A stretch of DNA of 39,638 nt from Crocinitomicaceae bacterium. GTDB lineage: Bacteria; Bacteroidota; Bacteroidia; Flavobacteriales_D; Crocinitomicaceae. The notes below the pieces were generated by a model that searched no databases, had not been told where the DNA came from, and was given only the letters and a program-made list of their open reading frames with translations. Positions 26,198-34,414 of the stretch are shown in pieces. How positions within the stretch are numbered: position 1 is the first letter of the stretch; every line of letters begins with the position of its first letter. Location of the stretch: NCBI GenBank assembly GCA_022448165.1, contig JAKVAS010000017.1, positions 1 to 39,638 on the forward strand. The letters run 5' to 3'. Made by a program: the position numbers and the translations under genes.

Positions 26198-27430
26198 ATG
26201 GCGAAAATACGTCCGTTTAAGGCTATTAGACCGACTAGGGATAAAGTTCATTTAGTTGCAGCTCGTCCTTATTATTCATATAAAAAGAATGTCCTCGAGG
26301 CTAAACTCGAGGACAATCCTTTTACTTTTTTACATATAATTAGTCCTGAATTCGGACTTGATAAAACGGATCGTCCAGACCAAAAAGAACGATTTGGACC
26401 GGTTTCAGATCGCTATGCGGATTTTATTGCTCGTGGAATTTTAACTCAAGATGATTCTGCTCAATTCTATATCTATCGACAAACTAAAAATGGACATGCT
26501 TTTACTGGATTGATTGGAGCTGCAAGTATTGACGAATATCGCTCAGACAAAATAAAGAAGCATGAAGCAACCATTACTTCAAGAGAAGAGCTCTTTACGG
26601 ATTATTTGAATCAAGTAGGATACAATGCTGAACCTGTACTATTATCTTATCAAGGAAACGAGAGGATAGACACTCTATTTGAAAATTCAATTAATAAACG
26701 TCCTGAATACGAATTCACAACAACCGATCTTGTAACTCATGAACTTTGGACATTATCATCAGATCAAAGTGATCAATTTCAAAACGCTTTTGAGTCAGTA
26801 CCCGATTTATATATAGCAGACGGACATCATAGATCCGCATCCTCTGTACGGCTTCAAAACCTTAGAAGTTCGAATGAAGTTAGCTTTCAAAATGAGAACT
26901 CCTTTCTTGCCTATATGATTGACGAAAGGCGTCTAAAAATATTTGAATTCAATCGATTGATCAAAGGCTTAAATGGTCATACAACTGAAGAAATATTAAC
27001 TCTATTAGAAGAGAACTATAAAATATCTCCCCTTACAGAAAAATCGAAACCATCACGAGAGCATCAAATAACAATGTGTATCCAAGGAGACTGGTATTCT
27101 CTCGAATGTAAGCAACAAATTCTCTGCTCAAATCACCCTGTTAATTCTTTAGACCCCCAAATATTAACGGATACAATTCTTGATCCAATTCTTGGTGTTA
27201 AAGATCTAAAGATTAATAAACGGGTTACTTTTATTAGTGGCACCCAACCTTTAAGCAAGGTTGAAAGAAAAATTGAGGAAAAGGAATTTGATATTGGATT
27301 TATCCTGTTTCCTGTAACCATGGACCAAGTAAAAAGAGTTGCAGATCATCAAATGATTATGCCTCCAAAATCAACATGGGTTGAACCCAAAATGAGAAGT
27401 GGTCTTACTATATACAATATCAACGAATGA
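26198..27430 (+). CDS. DUF1015 family protein in the serine operon
   Basis: A 410-aa soluble protein of the DUF1015 (COG4198) family, recognisable by IRPFKAIRPTRDKVHLVAARPYYSY at the start (quoted in part: KIRPFKAIRPTRDK), FGPVSDRYADF, YIADGHHRSASSVRL with a conserved DGHHR, and ILDPILGVKD late in the protein. The DGHHR motif suggests a metal- or phosphate-binding site. The function is not established to my knowledge. It follows serA by 10 nt and overlaps the YggS gene by 4 nt, so a role in serine or PLP metabolism is a reasonable inference, and phosphoserine phosphatase is absent from the cluster. Confidence 0.85.
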   Translation: MAKIRPFKAIRPTRDKVHLVAARPYYSYKKNVLEAKLEDNPFTFLHIISPEFGLDKTDRPDQKERFGPVSDRYADFIARGILTQDDSAQFYIYRQTKNGHAFTGLIGAASIDEYRSDKIKKHEATITSREELFTDYLNQVGYNAEPVLLSYQGNERIDTLFENSINKRPEYEFTTTDLVTHELWTLSSDQSDQFQNAFESVPDLYIADGHHRSASSVRLQNLRSSNEVSFQNENSFLAYMIDERRLKIFEFNRLIKGLNGHTTEEILTLLEENYKISPLTEKSKPSREHQITMCIQGDWYSLECKQQILCSNHPVNSLDPQILTDTILDPILGVKDLKINKRVTFISGTQPLSKVERKIEEKEFDIGFILFPVTMDQVKRVADHQMIMPPKSTWVEPKMRSGLTIYNINE

Positions 27431-28086
27431 TTTCTGAAGCGCTAAATATAGTTAGGAATAAAATTCCTACCAACGTGACTCTTGTAGCAGTATCTAAGAC
27501 AAAACCTGTAGAAGATATACTAACTGCTTACGAGGCTAACCAACGTATTTTTGGTGAAAACAAAGTACAAGAACTAGTTGAAAAACAAGATGCACTCCCT
27601 AAGGACATTGAGTGGCATATGATTGGTCATCTTCAATCAAACAAAGTTAAATATATTGCTCCGTTTATACAGCTTATTCATGCTGTAGATAGTCTGAAAT
27701 TACTTATAGAGATTAATAAACAAGCAAAAAAGAACAATCGAACTATTAAATGTTTACTTCAATTTCATATTGCTAGTGAAGATTCAAAGTTTGGATTATC
27801 TCTCTCAGAAGTTCAAGAAATATTAGAATCTGATCAATTCTTACACTTAGAAAATATCTCAATTGTTGGTGTAATGGGCATGGCAACTTTTACATCAGAT
27901 AAAGAAATTGTAAAAGAAGAATTCAGAACATTAGAAAATTACTTCCATGTTATTCAAAGTAGATACTTTAAATTTAACGACTCATTCCAACATATTTCTA
28001 TGGGTATGTCTGGAGATTATGAGGTGGCTATTGAAGAAGGTAGCACGATGGTTCGTGTAGGAAGCTCAATATTTGGATCAAGATGA
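27427..28086 (+). CDS. YggS family PLP-binding protein (PLP homeostasis)
   Basis: A 219-aa single-domain alanine-racemase-like TIM-barrel protein with the PLP lysine Lys24 in LVAVSKTKP, GENKVQELVEK, IEWHMIGHLQSNKVKYI, and the C-terminal phosphate site SMGMSGDYEVAIEEGSTMVR. The family (YggS/PROSC) holds free PLP and influences amino acid pools, without racemase activity. It overlaps the DUF1015 gene and the DUF1684 gene by 4 nt each. Two of the nearby enzymes (SerC and this one) use PLP, which fits a shared operon. Confidence 0.93.
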   Translation: MISEALNIVRNKIPTNVTLVAVSKTKPVEDILTAYEANQRIFGENKVQELVEKQDALPKDIEWHMIGHLQSNKVKYIAPFIQLIHAVDSLKLLIEINKQAKKNNRTIKCLLQFHIASEDSKFGLSLSEVQEILESDQFLHLENISIVGVMGMATFTSDKEIVKEEFRTLENYFHVIQSRYFKFNDSFQHISMGMSGDYEVAIEEGSTMVRVGSSIFGSR

Positions 28087-28682
28087 AAAAAACACTATTG
28101 CCATTGATATGCATCTTAAGTATTTGCATCTGTAACGCACAAATGACTGAAGCAGAAGTTTCTGTTCATCGTGCTAAATTTAAAGAACATTTACTAGATA
28201 CTGCTTCAGGCATGTTGAATGCTAGTGAAATTGAAGAATTAAATTATCTCTCTTATTTCCCTTTTGATTCTAATTATCAAGTGGCTGTTACTTTTAAAAA
28301 GTCAAAAGGAAAAAAGTTTGAAATGCCAACTTCTACGGAACGTAAGCCAGTTTATAGACGTTATGGTTACATTACTTTTATAATTAATGGTGACACTTGT
28401 ATATTAAGCGCTTATAAAAGCCTTGGACTTAAAGAAAAAGAATATAAAAATTATCTTTTTGTTCCATTTCGGGATGCCACAAGTAGAAATGAGACCTATG
28501 GAGGCGGTCGTTTTTTAGATTTCTCTAAACCTAAAAAAGGAGGTAATATTTTTCTGGATTTCAATTTAGCTTACAACCCTTATTGTGCATACTCACACCG
28601 TTATTCATGTCCTATCCCTCCAGAAGAAAATACCTTGTCAATACCTATTCTAGCTGGAGAACGAACTCCAGTGGCACATTAA
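28083..28682 (+). CDS. DUF1684 family exported protein
   Basis: A 199-aa protein with a Sec signal peptide (MKKTLLPLICILSICICNAQ) and the DUF1684 pattern: FKEHLLDTASGMLN, LSYFPFDSNYQVAVTF, PVYRRYGYITFIING, LFVPFRDATSRNETYGGGRFLD, and the C-terminal DFNLAYNPYCAYSHRYSCPIPP with several cysteines. The function is unknown. It is translationally coupled to YggS (ATGA overlap). Its cysteines near the C-terminus could form a disulfide in the periplasm. Confidence 0.88.
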   Translation: MKKTLLPLICILSICICNAQMTEAEVSVHRAKFKEHLLDTASGMLNASEIEELNYLSYFPFDSNYQVAVTFKKSKGKKFEMPTSTERKPVYRRYGYITFIINGDTCILSAYKSLGLKEKEYKNYLFVPFRDATSRNETYGGGRFLDFSKPKKGGNIFLDFNLAYNPYCAYSHRYSCPIPPEENTLSIPILAGERTPVAH

Positions 28683-28714
28683 TTGTTTATATTTCGTTGT
28701 TTCAGCTATATTTG
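28683..28714 (+). promoter_or_regulatory. Promoter of the 28731 barrel gene: TTG - 21 nt - TATATTTG
   Basis: TTG at 28683-28685 and a full -7 match TATATTTG at 28707-28714. It starts just after the DUF1684 stop and gives a leader of about 11 nt. The track start TTG at 28683 is part of this promoter, which supports the ATG at 28731. Confidence 0.65.
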
Positions 28715-28730
28715 TAATGAACAAGACAGA

Positions 28731-29426
28731 ATGAAAAAAATACTATTCCTCACTTTATTCATTGTTTTATGTGGAGTTTCTTACTCTCAACCATATAAAA
28801 CGATTAAAACCTATAAACCGTATAAATGGATGCTAGGTATTAATTGGTCGGCAATTGACGATAACGGAGACAAATTCGGGCAATTATTTGACACAAAAAA
28901 ATCTTGGAATGCGCTTGCTTTTCCAAGTACAATAAGTCTTGATCGTTACTTCACTTATGGTTGGAGTATGGAAGGTATCGCTACATATAGTAAATATAAA
29001 GAAGGTAATCTGATTAATGATTCAACTCATTTTTCTGGTACATTTTTTGGATTTGACGTGAATGGGAAATATAGTTTTTATCAATTATATGCCCCTGCCC
29101 TGCGTTGGATTGATCCATTCTTATCGTTTGGTGTTGGATACACTTATCGCCCTAATGCCGGAACAGATGTCCACTCACCAATGGTAAATCTAGGTGGTGG
29201 AGTAAATTTCTGGGTTCATAAGAATTTTGGGTTTCAAGTTAGATCACAAGCAAAATTTGGAGTATTTCCAGTAATTTGGGACACAAAAAGCAATTATCTT
29301 CATCACTCCGCTGGAATAGTAATTCGATATGGTGCGAATGGTAAGCATCAAAACGGAGAATTCGATAGAAAGAAGAATAAATGGGTACACGGTAGAAATA
29401 ACTTTAAGAAAAGAGGAGGAAGATAG
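28731..29426 (+). CDS. Outer-membrane beta-barrel protein
   Basis: About 231 aa with signal peptide MKKILFLTLFIVLCGVSYS and then strands of a small barrel (WMLGINWSAIDDNG, FDVNGKYSFYQLYAP, LSFGVGYTYRPN, GFQVRSQAKFGVF). The motif around FDTKKSWNALAFPSTISLDRYF matches a Bacteroidota family often found as the N-terminal barrel of OmpA-like proteins; here no OmpA peptidoglycan-binding domain follows, and the tail is basic (NGEFDRKKNKWVHGRNNFKK). I take the ATG at 28731 because it begins a clean signal peptide and follows a good promoter. Function unknown. Confidence 0.78.
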   Translation: MKKILFLTLFIVLCGVSYSQPYKTIKTYKPYKWMLGINWSAIDDNGDKFGQLFDTKKSWNALAFPSTISLDRYFTYGWSMEGIATYSKYKEGNLINDSTHFSGTFFGFDVNGKYSFYQLYAPALRWIDPFLSFGVGYTYRPNAGTDVHSPMVNLGGGVNFWVHKNFGFQVRSQAKFGVFPVIWDTKSNYLHHSAGIVIRYGANGKHQNGEFDRKKNKWVHGRNNFKKRGGR

Positions 29427-29572
29427 CTTCTCTTTGAATCTTAGTTTCTTTAGAAAATTCCATTTCTTAACAGGTATTCTTTCTCAAGTTTATCTATTAT
29501 ACCAAACTGTAAAAGTTTTATTTTCTATAAACAATAAATCGACATTTTATAGCGATTCAAATTTGTGCTTGG

Positions 29573-31966
29573 TTAGTTCTTATCCATCTTAAATGTATAC
29601 TGGAACATAATTGACCGCGGTGGCTCAATTTTCAAAGGACGTAAAGACAATACACGATTAAAGATATTCGATCCAATTATTGCAATCTTGTGCTTTTCTG
29701 AAAGATTATATGAAACACGAGCATCAAAAATCCAATTTCCAAATTGATGTGTATTAAAATAATCTATATAACGAATTGTTTGTACAAAAGGTCCTTGTGT
29801 TGCATTTTCAAACTCCTGAATAACACCATCCATATTTGTTATCTTACTAAAATACTTGGCACTAAACCCAATAGCAAATTTCTTTCGAATAGTTATTTCA
29901 ATATCTCCTTTAATATTATGCAAAAAACGATACTTTAAAATTTGATCTGTTGAATCATATGAAGTTGAATTGTAACTATACTCCCTACCTATTCCATCAA
30001 TAGCATAAATGAAATCTGGATTTAACGTTTTTGGAACAATATAATTGTATCCTGTTATGAATGTCATCTCAGCGTGCTTCCCAAGCTTAGACTTTCCCGA
30101 AAAAGAAGCATCAATACCTAATACCCTAGAAGCACCAGTATTCAAAAATTTAAATCCAAATGGTTGAGTTGGATCTCCCCAAAAACCAAATAGGTATTCA
30201 ATCGTATTTTCATACTCTTGCCAAAAACCAGCAACATCAATATAGCCATATATCTTACCAAACTTAATACCTTGTTTAATCCCAACCTCCGCATTCCAAC
30301 TGCTTTCAGGCATCAATTCTGGGTTTGGAAACACTCCGAAATTCCCTACTCCAGTCCTGATATAACGTTCAGTAATAGTAGGAAAACGATATCCCTGACC
30401 ATATGAAGCACGTAGATATGTTTCTTGATAGAGCTTTAAACTGGAACCTGCTCTAAATATTGGTTTCAAAGCTGTGATCGTATCATTGAGTTGAAAATAT
30501 TCTAACCTACCTCCTGCCGATACATTTAAGACATTTTTGATTTTTTTATCAAACTGTGCATAAGCAGAAACATTTAATAAGTCATTGTAAGGGCTTCCTC
30601 CTCCAGCATATAAATTTGCATATGAACTCGTATGTGTACCTGTTAGACCTCCAATAAAATCAAAATCCTTTAAGGTTTCATAAGACTTTCGGAACATATA
30701 ATCCCCGTATATGGTTGTAGATTGATTCGATTGATTGGCCGTCATTTCATTGTTAGCATGAAGCATTCTCATTCTAAAAGAATGCTTACCATCCGTTTGC
30801 GTGAAAAAATTTAAAAATGGATCTACATGAAAAATGAACTGATCTTGTAAAAATACAGCTCCTGGATATGATTGATATAATCCTGAAGAATCATTTAGCC
30901 AAGCAAAAGACAAATTTGATTGGGCATACATCACATTTCCATTCACTCCATAACTCAATCCACGAAATTTTTTCGAGCGATATCGTAAGTTAAAATTAAA
31001 TCTTGCTCGTTTCAAAGACATCTGACGTTCAGTAAAGTTTGAAATCGTATCCTCTACAACAAAACTATCCGTTACAGGTGGACCAATATAACCATGATCG
31101 TAATTGATATTACCACCAAGTACAACATCCAAATTCTTTTTTACAATTCTAGAGTGTAAAATATTGACTCCCGTGATTAACGGAAAATTACTCCACCAAT
31201 CCGCATCAGCAACATTTGGTTTAGAATAAAAACCAGAATAGGCATTCACTTTAGTTAATGGTTTGGCTTGAGGATACTTAGTCCTAATATGAATCGAACC
31301 AGATAACGCTGAACTTCCTGATAGTACAGAAGCCGCTCCTTTTATTACCTCAATTTGATGAATGTTTTCAACAGGAATAAATCCCCATTCAGGTCTTCCT
31401 GCATCTCCAGAAAGCATTGGCATGTCATCAACAATTACAGCAACTTTCGAACCTACTCCAAATGTGAACCCGCTTCCACCTCTTATTTGAGGTTCGCCAT
31501 CCAGAATATTCAAGCCTGGAGTCTGGTCCAAGGCAGTCTCTATACTTCTTGTATTCTTATTTTCAATAAGTTCTGGTCGAATGATTTCCATTGAAACTGT
31601 TTGATCTTCCAAAGCCCTGTCAAATTTTCCCACTTTGACGTCAACCCCCTCAATCTGCTGAACAAATGAGGATAAAACAATATCTCTCGTTACAATTTGA
31701 TTCGCAATAATTGTAATCATAAATGTATCAGAAATCATTCCTGTAGCTCTACAAACAATCTTTACTTTTCCTGCAGGAAGCTTCATTGAATAATTTCCAT
31801 CCTCATCGATTCCGGAACCAATCGTTCGGTCTATTCGGCAAATCACTTGACCACCAAAAACAGGATTGCCTTTCTCATCACGAACTTTCCCTTTCAAAGT
31901 TCCATCTTGAGCATTCAAAAAACCAGCAATAAACAATATTATCGTTAAACAAGTAGCTTTCATCAT
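29573..31966 (-). CDS. TonB-dependent outer-membrane receptor
   Basis: A 797-aa receptor with signal peptide (MMKATCLTIILFIAGFLNAQ), a CarboxypepD_reg-like domain at about 22-100 (GKVRDEKGNPVFGG, GIDEDGNYSMKLPAGK), a plug domain (IETALDQTPGLNILDGEPQIRGGSG, PVENIHQIEVIKGAASVLSG), and a 22-strand barrel ending in MFQYTFKMDKN. It would import an iron complex, vitamin or other large ligand with TonB energy. No SusD-like gene follows and the T9SS gene lies upstream, so it is not a SusC pair; ligand unknown. The gene begins 10 nt after a terminator T tract. The 146 bp between it and the 28731 gene show no clear terminator. Confidence 0.92.
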   Translation of the reverse strand: MMKATCLTIILFIAGFLNAQDGTLKGKVRDEKGNPVFGGQVICRIDRTIGSGIDEDGNYSMKLPAGKVKIVCRATGMISDTFMITIIANQIVTRDIVLSSFVQQIEGVDVKVGKFDRALEDQTVSMEIIRPELIENKNTRSIETALDQTPGLNILDGEPQIRGGSGFTFGVGSKVAVIVDDMPMLSGDAGRPEWGFIPVENIHQIEVIKGAASVLSGSSALSGSIHIRTKYPQAKPLTKVNAYSGFYSKPNVADADWWSNFPLITGVNILHSRIVKKNLDVVLGGNINYDHGYIGPPVTDSFVVEDTISNFTERQMSLKRARFNFNLRYRSKKFRGLSYGVNGNVMYAQSNLSFAWLNDSSGLYQSYPGAVFLQDQFIFHVDPFLNFFTQTDGKHSFRMRMLHANNEMTANQSNQSTTIYGDYMFRKSYETLKDFDFIGGLTGTHTSSYANLYAGGGSPYNDLLNVSAYAQFDKKIKNVLNVSAGGRLEYFQLNDTITALKPIFRAGSSLKLYQETYLRASYGQGYRFPTITERYIRTGVGNFGVFPNPELMPESSWNAEVGIKQGIKFGKIYGYIDVAGFWQEYENTIEYLFGFWGDPTQPFGFKFLNTGASRVLGIDASFSGKSKLGKHAEMTFITGYNYIVPKTLNPDFIYAIDGIGREYSYNSTSYDSTDQILKYRFLHNIKGDIEITIRKKFAIGFSAKYFSKITNMDGVIQEFENATQGPFVQTIRYIDYFNTHQFGNWIFDARVSYNLSEKHKIAIIGSNIFNRVLSLRPLKIEPPRSIMFQYTFKMDKN

Positions 31967-31976
31967 AATGACATAT

Positions 31977-32010
31977 AAAAAAAGGCTGATTACATTATGT
32001 AATCAGCCTT
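31977..32010 (-). terminator. Rho-independent terminator of the T9SS protein gene
   Basis: On the minus strand a perfect 13-bp stem (AAGGCTGATTACA / TGTAATCAGCCTT, 3-nt loop) is followed by seven T. It terminates the upstream 32029-33171 gene 19 nt after its stop and ends 10 nt before the receptor's ATG. Confidence 0.88.
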
Positions 32011-32018
32011 CAAAATTA
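32011..32018 (-). promoter_or_regulatory. -7 box (TAATTTTG on minus) nested just upstream of the hairpin
   Basis: A full TAnnTTTG match immediately before the terminator hairpin. If used, the receptor mRNA would begin with the hairpin and T tract itself, suggesting attenuation or poor basal expression. The -33 element is weak. Confidence 0.4.
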
Positions 32019-32028
32019 GTTTAAATTT

Positions 32029-33171
32029 TTACTTCCTGTAAATTTCGAATTGATATACTTTCTTATCCGTTACAAGGTGAACAAAATAGATTCCTGAAGT
32101 AGCTTTAAAACTAGTCTTATCAGAAATATCACCTTGTTGAACTTTTTGGCCAAGTGCTGTGTATATTACATACGATCCTATTATTTGCTCTTTAGAACTA
32201 AACACTAATTCATCATTCGCATCAAAATAAACCGAAATACCATCATTATTCAATTCAGAAAGTTCAACTAATGGATCAGTTCCTGCAAGTAATTCATCTC
32301 CATTAGAAACTCCATCAAAATCACAATCTGTTGCTTCCCACGTTGCTGAAGGAGCCATTGTTTGAGATCCAAGAATAAATGAACATAAATCTAACGGATC
32401 CGTAGAATCAGCTTGCTCATCTGCATCGGTAACACCATCTCCATCTGTATCAGTAGGCACTGTAGTTCCATAAATCAATTCGATGTCATCAATGTACAAC
32501 TCATCACCACCTGAACCTCCACCTGGAGTCATATTTGTAGTAAATGTTATCAAAATATGCGTGTTTGCACTAGCTGGTCCTGAGTAATCAAAAGCAATTG
32601 CAAAGCGTTTCCATTGCGCATTAGTAGAAGCGAAATTTTCTTCAGCTGTAGCAACAACATAAGCCTGAGAAGCGGCATCCTCAGGATCTCTATAATCATC
32701 ATTTGTGTGCAAGGTCGCTTTAACTCTACCAAAATCCGATCCTGATACTGGATTAAACTGCGCCCAAAAAACAAGTGAGTCAGGAGTGTCTGTTAAACTT
32801 TCAGAGAATTCTGAATCACTTGTAGCTGAAAAATTATAATTTAAAGCATCCGTTGGTGTAGTACTTCCCATATTAATTTTCCCCAAGGTCATATTTCCAT
32901 TAGCAATCGTTCCAAGAATATTGTTCGACCAAATTCGAGCACAAGAAGACCCTGGCGATCCTACCCGTACATTCGTCGTATTCTCCTCAATTTGATCCTG
33001 AGCAAATGTTGACCAAGTACCTGTTGCGGTTAAAAAACTATTCCAATTAACAGGTTCAGAACCACCTCCCGAAACACTTTCCCACATCTCCAAATCGGAA
33101 TTTCCTATTTGTCCTTGACAATAAGCCGAACCAGCAAAAAGGCACGCTGTAAAAAGTAAAATTCTTTTCAT
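32029..33171 (-). CDS. Secreted T9SS cargo protein with PCMD-like and calcium-binding repeat domains
   Basis: A 380-aa exported protein. It has a signal peptide (MKRILLFTACLFAGSAYCQ), an N-terminal region to about 235 resembling the putative carbohydrate metabolism domain (IGNSDLEMWESVSGG, DELYIDDIELIYG), then two thrombospondin type-3-like calcium motifs (DTDGDGVTDADEQ and DCDFDGVSNGDELLAGTDPL), and a C-terminal T9SS type A sorting domain (GIYFVHLVTDKKVYQFEIYRK). After passing the outer membrane through the type IX system, the sorting domain is normally removed. The PCMD assignment is by pattern only. It has a good -7 box upstream and a strong terminator downstream, so it is a single gene. 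Confidence 0.85.
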   Translation of the reverse strand: MKRILLFTACLFAGSAYCQGQIGNSDLEMWESVSGGGSEPVNWNSFLTATGTWSTFAQDQIEENTTNVRVGSPGSSCARIWSNNILGTIANGNMTLGKINMGSTTPTDALNYNFSATSDSEFSESLTDTPDSLVFWAQFNPVSGSDFGRVKATLHTNDDYRDPEDAASQAYVVATAEENFASTNAQWKRFAIAFDYSGPASANTHILITFTTNMTPGGGSGGDELYIDDIELIYGTTVPTDTDGDGVTDADEQADSTDPLDLCSFILGSQTMAPSATWEATDCDFDGVSNGDELLAGTDPLVELSELNNDGISVYFDANDELVFSSKEQIIGSYVIYTALGQKVQQGDISDKTSFKATSGIYFVHLVTDKKVYQFEIYRK

Positions 33172-33193
33172 GTATTCTTATTTTGGTTTTGTG

Positions 33194-33201
33194 CAAATAT
33201 A
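33194..33201 (-). promoter_or_regulatory. -7 box (TATATTTG on minus) of the T9SS protein gene
   Basis: A full TAnnTTTG match 22 nt before the ATG at 33171. No good TTG at 19-21 nt upstream. Confidence 0.5.
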
Positions 33202-33331
33202 AAACCAATTTTTCACGAGGAGTTAGAAATCATTCATTCTGAAAGCCAAAATATTCATTTAAAACAAAAAGCCACCAACTTAAACCAACATTCTATCGTT
33301 TTATAAGTAGTAAAGGTATAAACGAAAGATC

Positions 33332-33691
33332 ATGAAAGCACAACAAATATCTCATGTAAATGAAGCGCTTATGGTACTCCGTCATTTTATTAATTTGAGT
33401 GCAAAACTGCTTCCATTCCTTGATGAATTACAGCGAAAAAAATCTCCAACAGCTAGTGAGAATACAGACCGTTTAAAAATCATCGATGTTTATCGAAGCT
33501 ATAATTTCGATACAAGAACTTCGGAAATGTTATTAAACTCTAATGTTCTAGAATTAATTAAACACTCCTTTGAAAATATAACATCGGACCAAGTCGTTAG
33601 ACGACGACACAAAAGCAACAGAACTCTTACATCCTTTCTTTTAGAATACAAACGTCTAAAAGAAAATTGGGGAGATGTTGACGCGAATTAA
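33332..33691 (+). CDS. Unknown small helical protein (119 aa)
   Basis: I do not recognise it. The sequence is charged, appears all-helical and has no signal peptide or membrane segment: VNEALMVLRHFINLSAKLLPFLDELQRKK, then TRTSEMLLNSNVLELIKHSF, then a basic segment (VVRRRHKSNRTLTSFLLEYKRLKEN). The basic C-terminal third could bind nucleic acid, but this is only a composition remark. Start: ATG 33332, preceded by a purine-rich GAAAGATC. The 160 bp upstream show no perfect TAnnTTTG box. It stands alone between the T9SS gene and queE. Confidence 0.6.
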   Translation: MKAQQISHVNEALMVLRHFINLSAKLLPFLDELQRKKSPTASENTDRLKIIDVYRSYNFDTRTSEMLLNSNVLELIKHSFENITSDQVVRRRHKSNRTLTSFLLEYKRLKENWGDVDAN

Positions 33692-33772
33692 CATAATACG
33701 TAACCTTTCATAAAACTAACGTTCAATTTCTGATAAATGTGGTAGAATAAGTAGTTCTTTTCGGAATTCATT

Positions 33773-33780
33773 TATCTTTA
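33773..33780 (+). promoter_or_regulatory. Possible -7 box (TATCTTTA) of the queE operon
   Basis: The same octamer as before the DUF58 gene, here 6 nt before the queE ATG, so the mRNA may be leaderless. One base from TAnnTTTG. Confidence 0.4.
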
Positions 33781-33786
33781 CCTTTA

Positions 33787-34410
33787 ATGAAATCGAACGA
33801 ATACAACACCAAATCGGAACTTCCAATAATGGAACACTTTTTCACCATTCAAGGTGAAGGTTTTCATAGTGGTCGTGCAGCTTACTTTATCAGAATTGCA
33901 GGATGTGATGTAGGATGTGTTTGGTGTGATGTAAAGGAAAGCTGGGATGCAAATGAACATGAATTGATGTCTATTCAGACAATCGTTGATTATGTTTCTT
34001 CCTCCAATACTGATTTTTGTGTAATTACAGGTGGTGAACCCGCCATGTATGACCTCACTCAATTAACTAAAGAACTAAAAAGCAAAGGAATTGAGTTAGC
34101 AATTGAAACTTCAGGATGTTATCCACTTGTAGGAAACATTGATTGGTATTGCTTTTCCCCAAAAAAATTCAAACCTCCTCACGAACAATCATATCAAATT
34201 GCTGATGAGCTAAAAGTTGTAATTAGTCACCCTTCAGATTTTGACTGGGCAGAATCACATGCGCAAAAAGTTTCTGACAATTGCCGACTGTATATTCAAA
34301 CAGAATGGAGCAAACAGGAACGGTTTTTGCCTATTATTATAGAGTATGTAAAGAAAAATCCAAAATGGAAAATTTCTTTACAAACGCACAAATACATGAA
34401 CATACCATAA
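33787..34410 (+). CDS. queE: 7-carboxy-7-deazaguanine synthase
   Basis: A radical SAM enzyme that makes the 7-deazaguanine core used in queuosine (and related nucleosides). The 207-aa length is typical. The CX3CX2C iron-sulfur motif is seen as C40-x3-C44-x2-C47 in AGCDVGCVWCDVKESWD, preceded by FFTIQGEGFHSGRAAYF and followed by VITGGEPAMYDL and AIETSGCYPL. The sequence CDVGCVWCD is a QueE feature. The start at 33787 keeps the short family N-terminus; an ATG at 33829 would leave out conserved residues only at the margin. No queC, queD or queF gene is in the window. The porE-like gene follows after 4 nt. Confidence 0.93.
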   Translation: MKSNEYNTKSELPIMEHFFTIQGEGFHSGRAAYFIRIAGCDVGCVWCDVKESWDANEHELMSIQTIVDYVSSSNTDFCVITGGEPAMYDLTQLTKELKSKGIELAIETSGCYPLVGNIDWYCFSPKKFKPPHEQSYQIADELKVVISHPSDFDWAESHAQKVSDNCRLYIQTEWSKQERFLPIIIEYVKKNPKWKISLQTHKYMNIP

Positions 34411-34414
34411 AACT

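Noticed and set aside
29329-29592. ORF of 87 aa on plus strand
   Set aside because: It overlaps the end of the barrel gene in another frame and runs into the receptor gene; no start signal, no coding-like composition.
29573-33171. SusC/SusD-type glycan uptake pair
   Set aside because: The second gene is a T9SS cargo with calcium repeats and no SusD-like lipoprotein or TPR domain; gene order is also wrong.
34117-34125. TTATCCACT inside queE as another DnaA box
   Set aside because: A single coding-region near-match with the wrong last base and no cluster around it.
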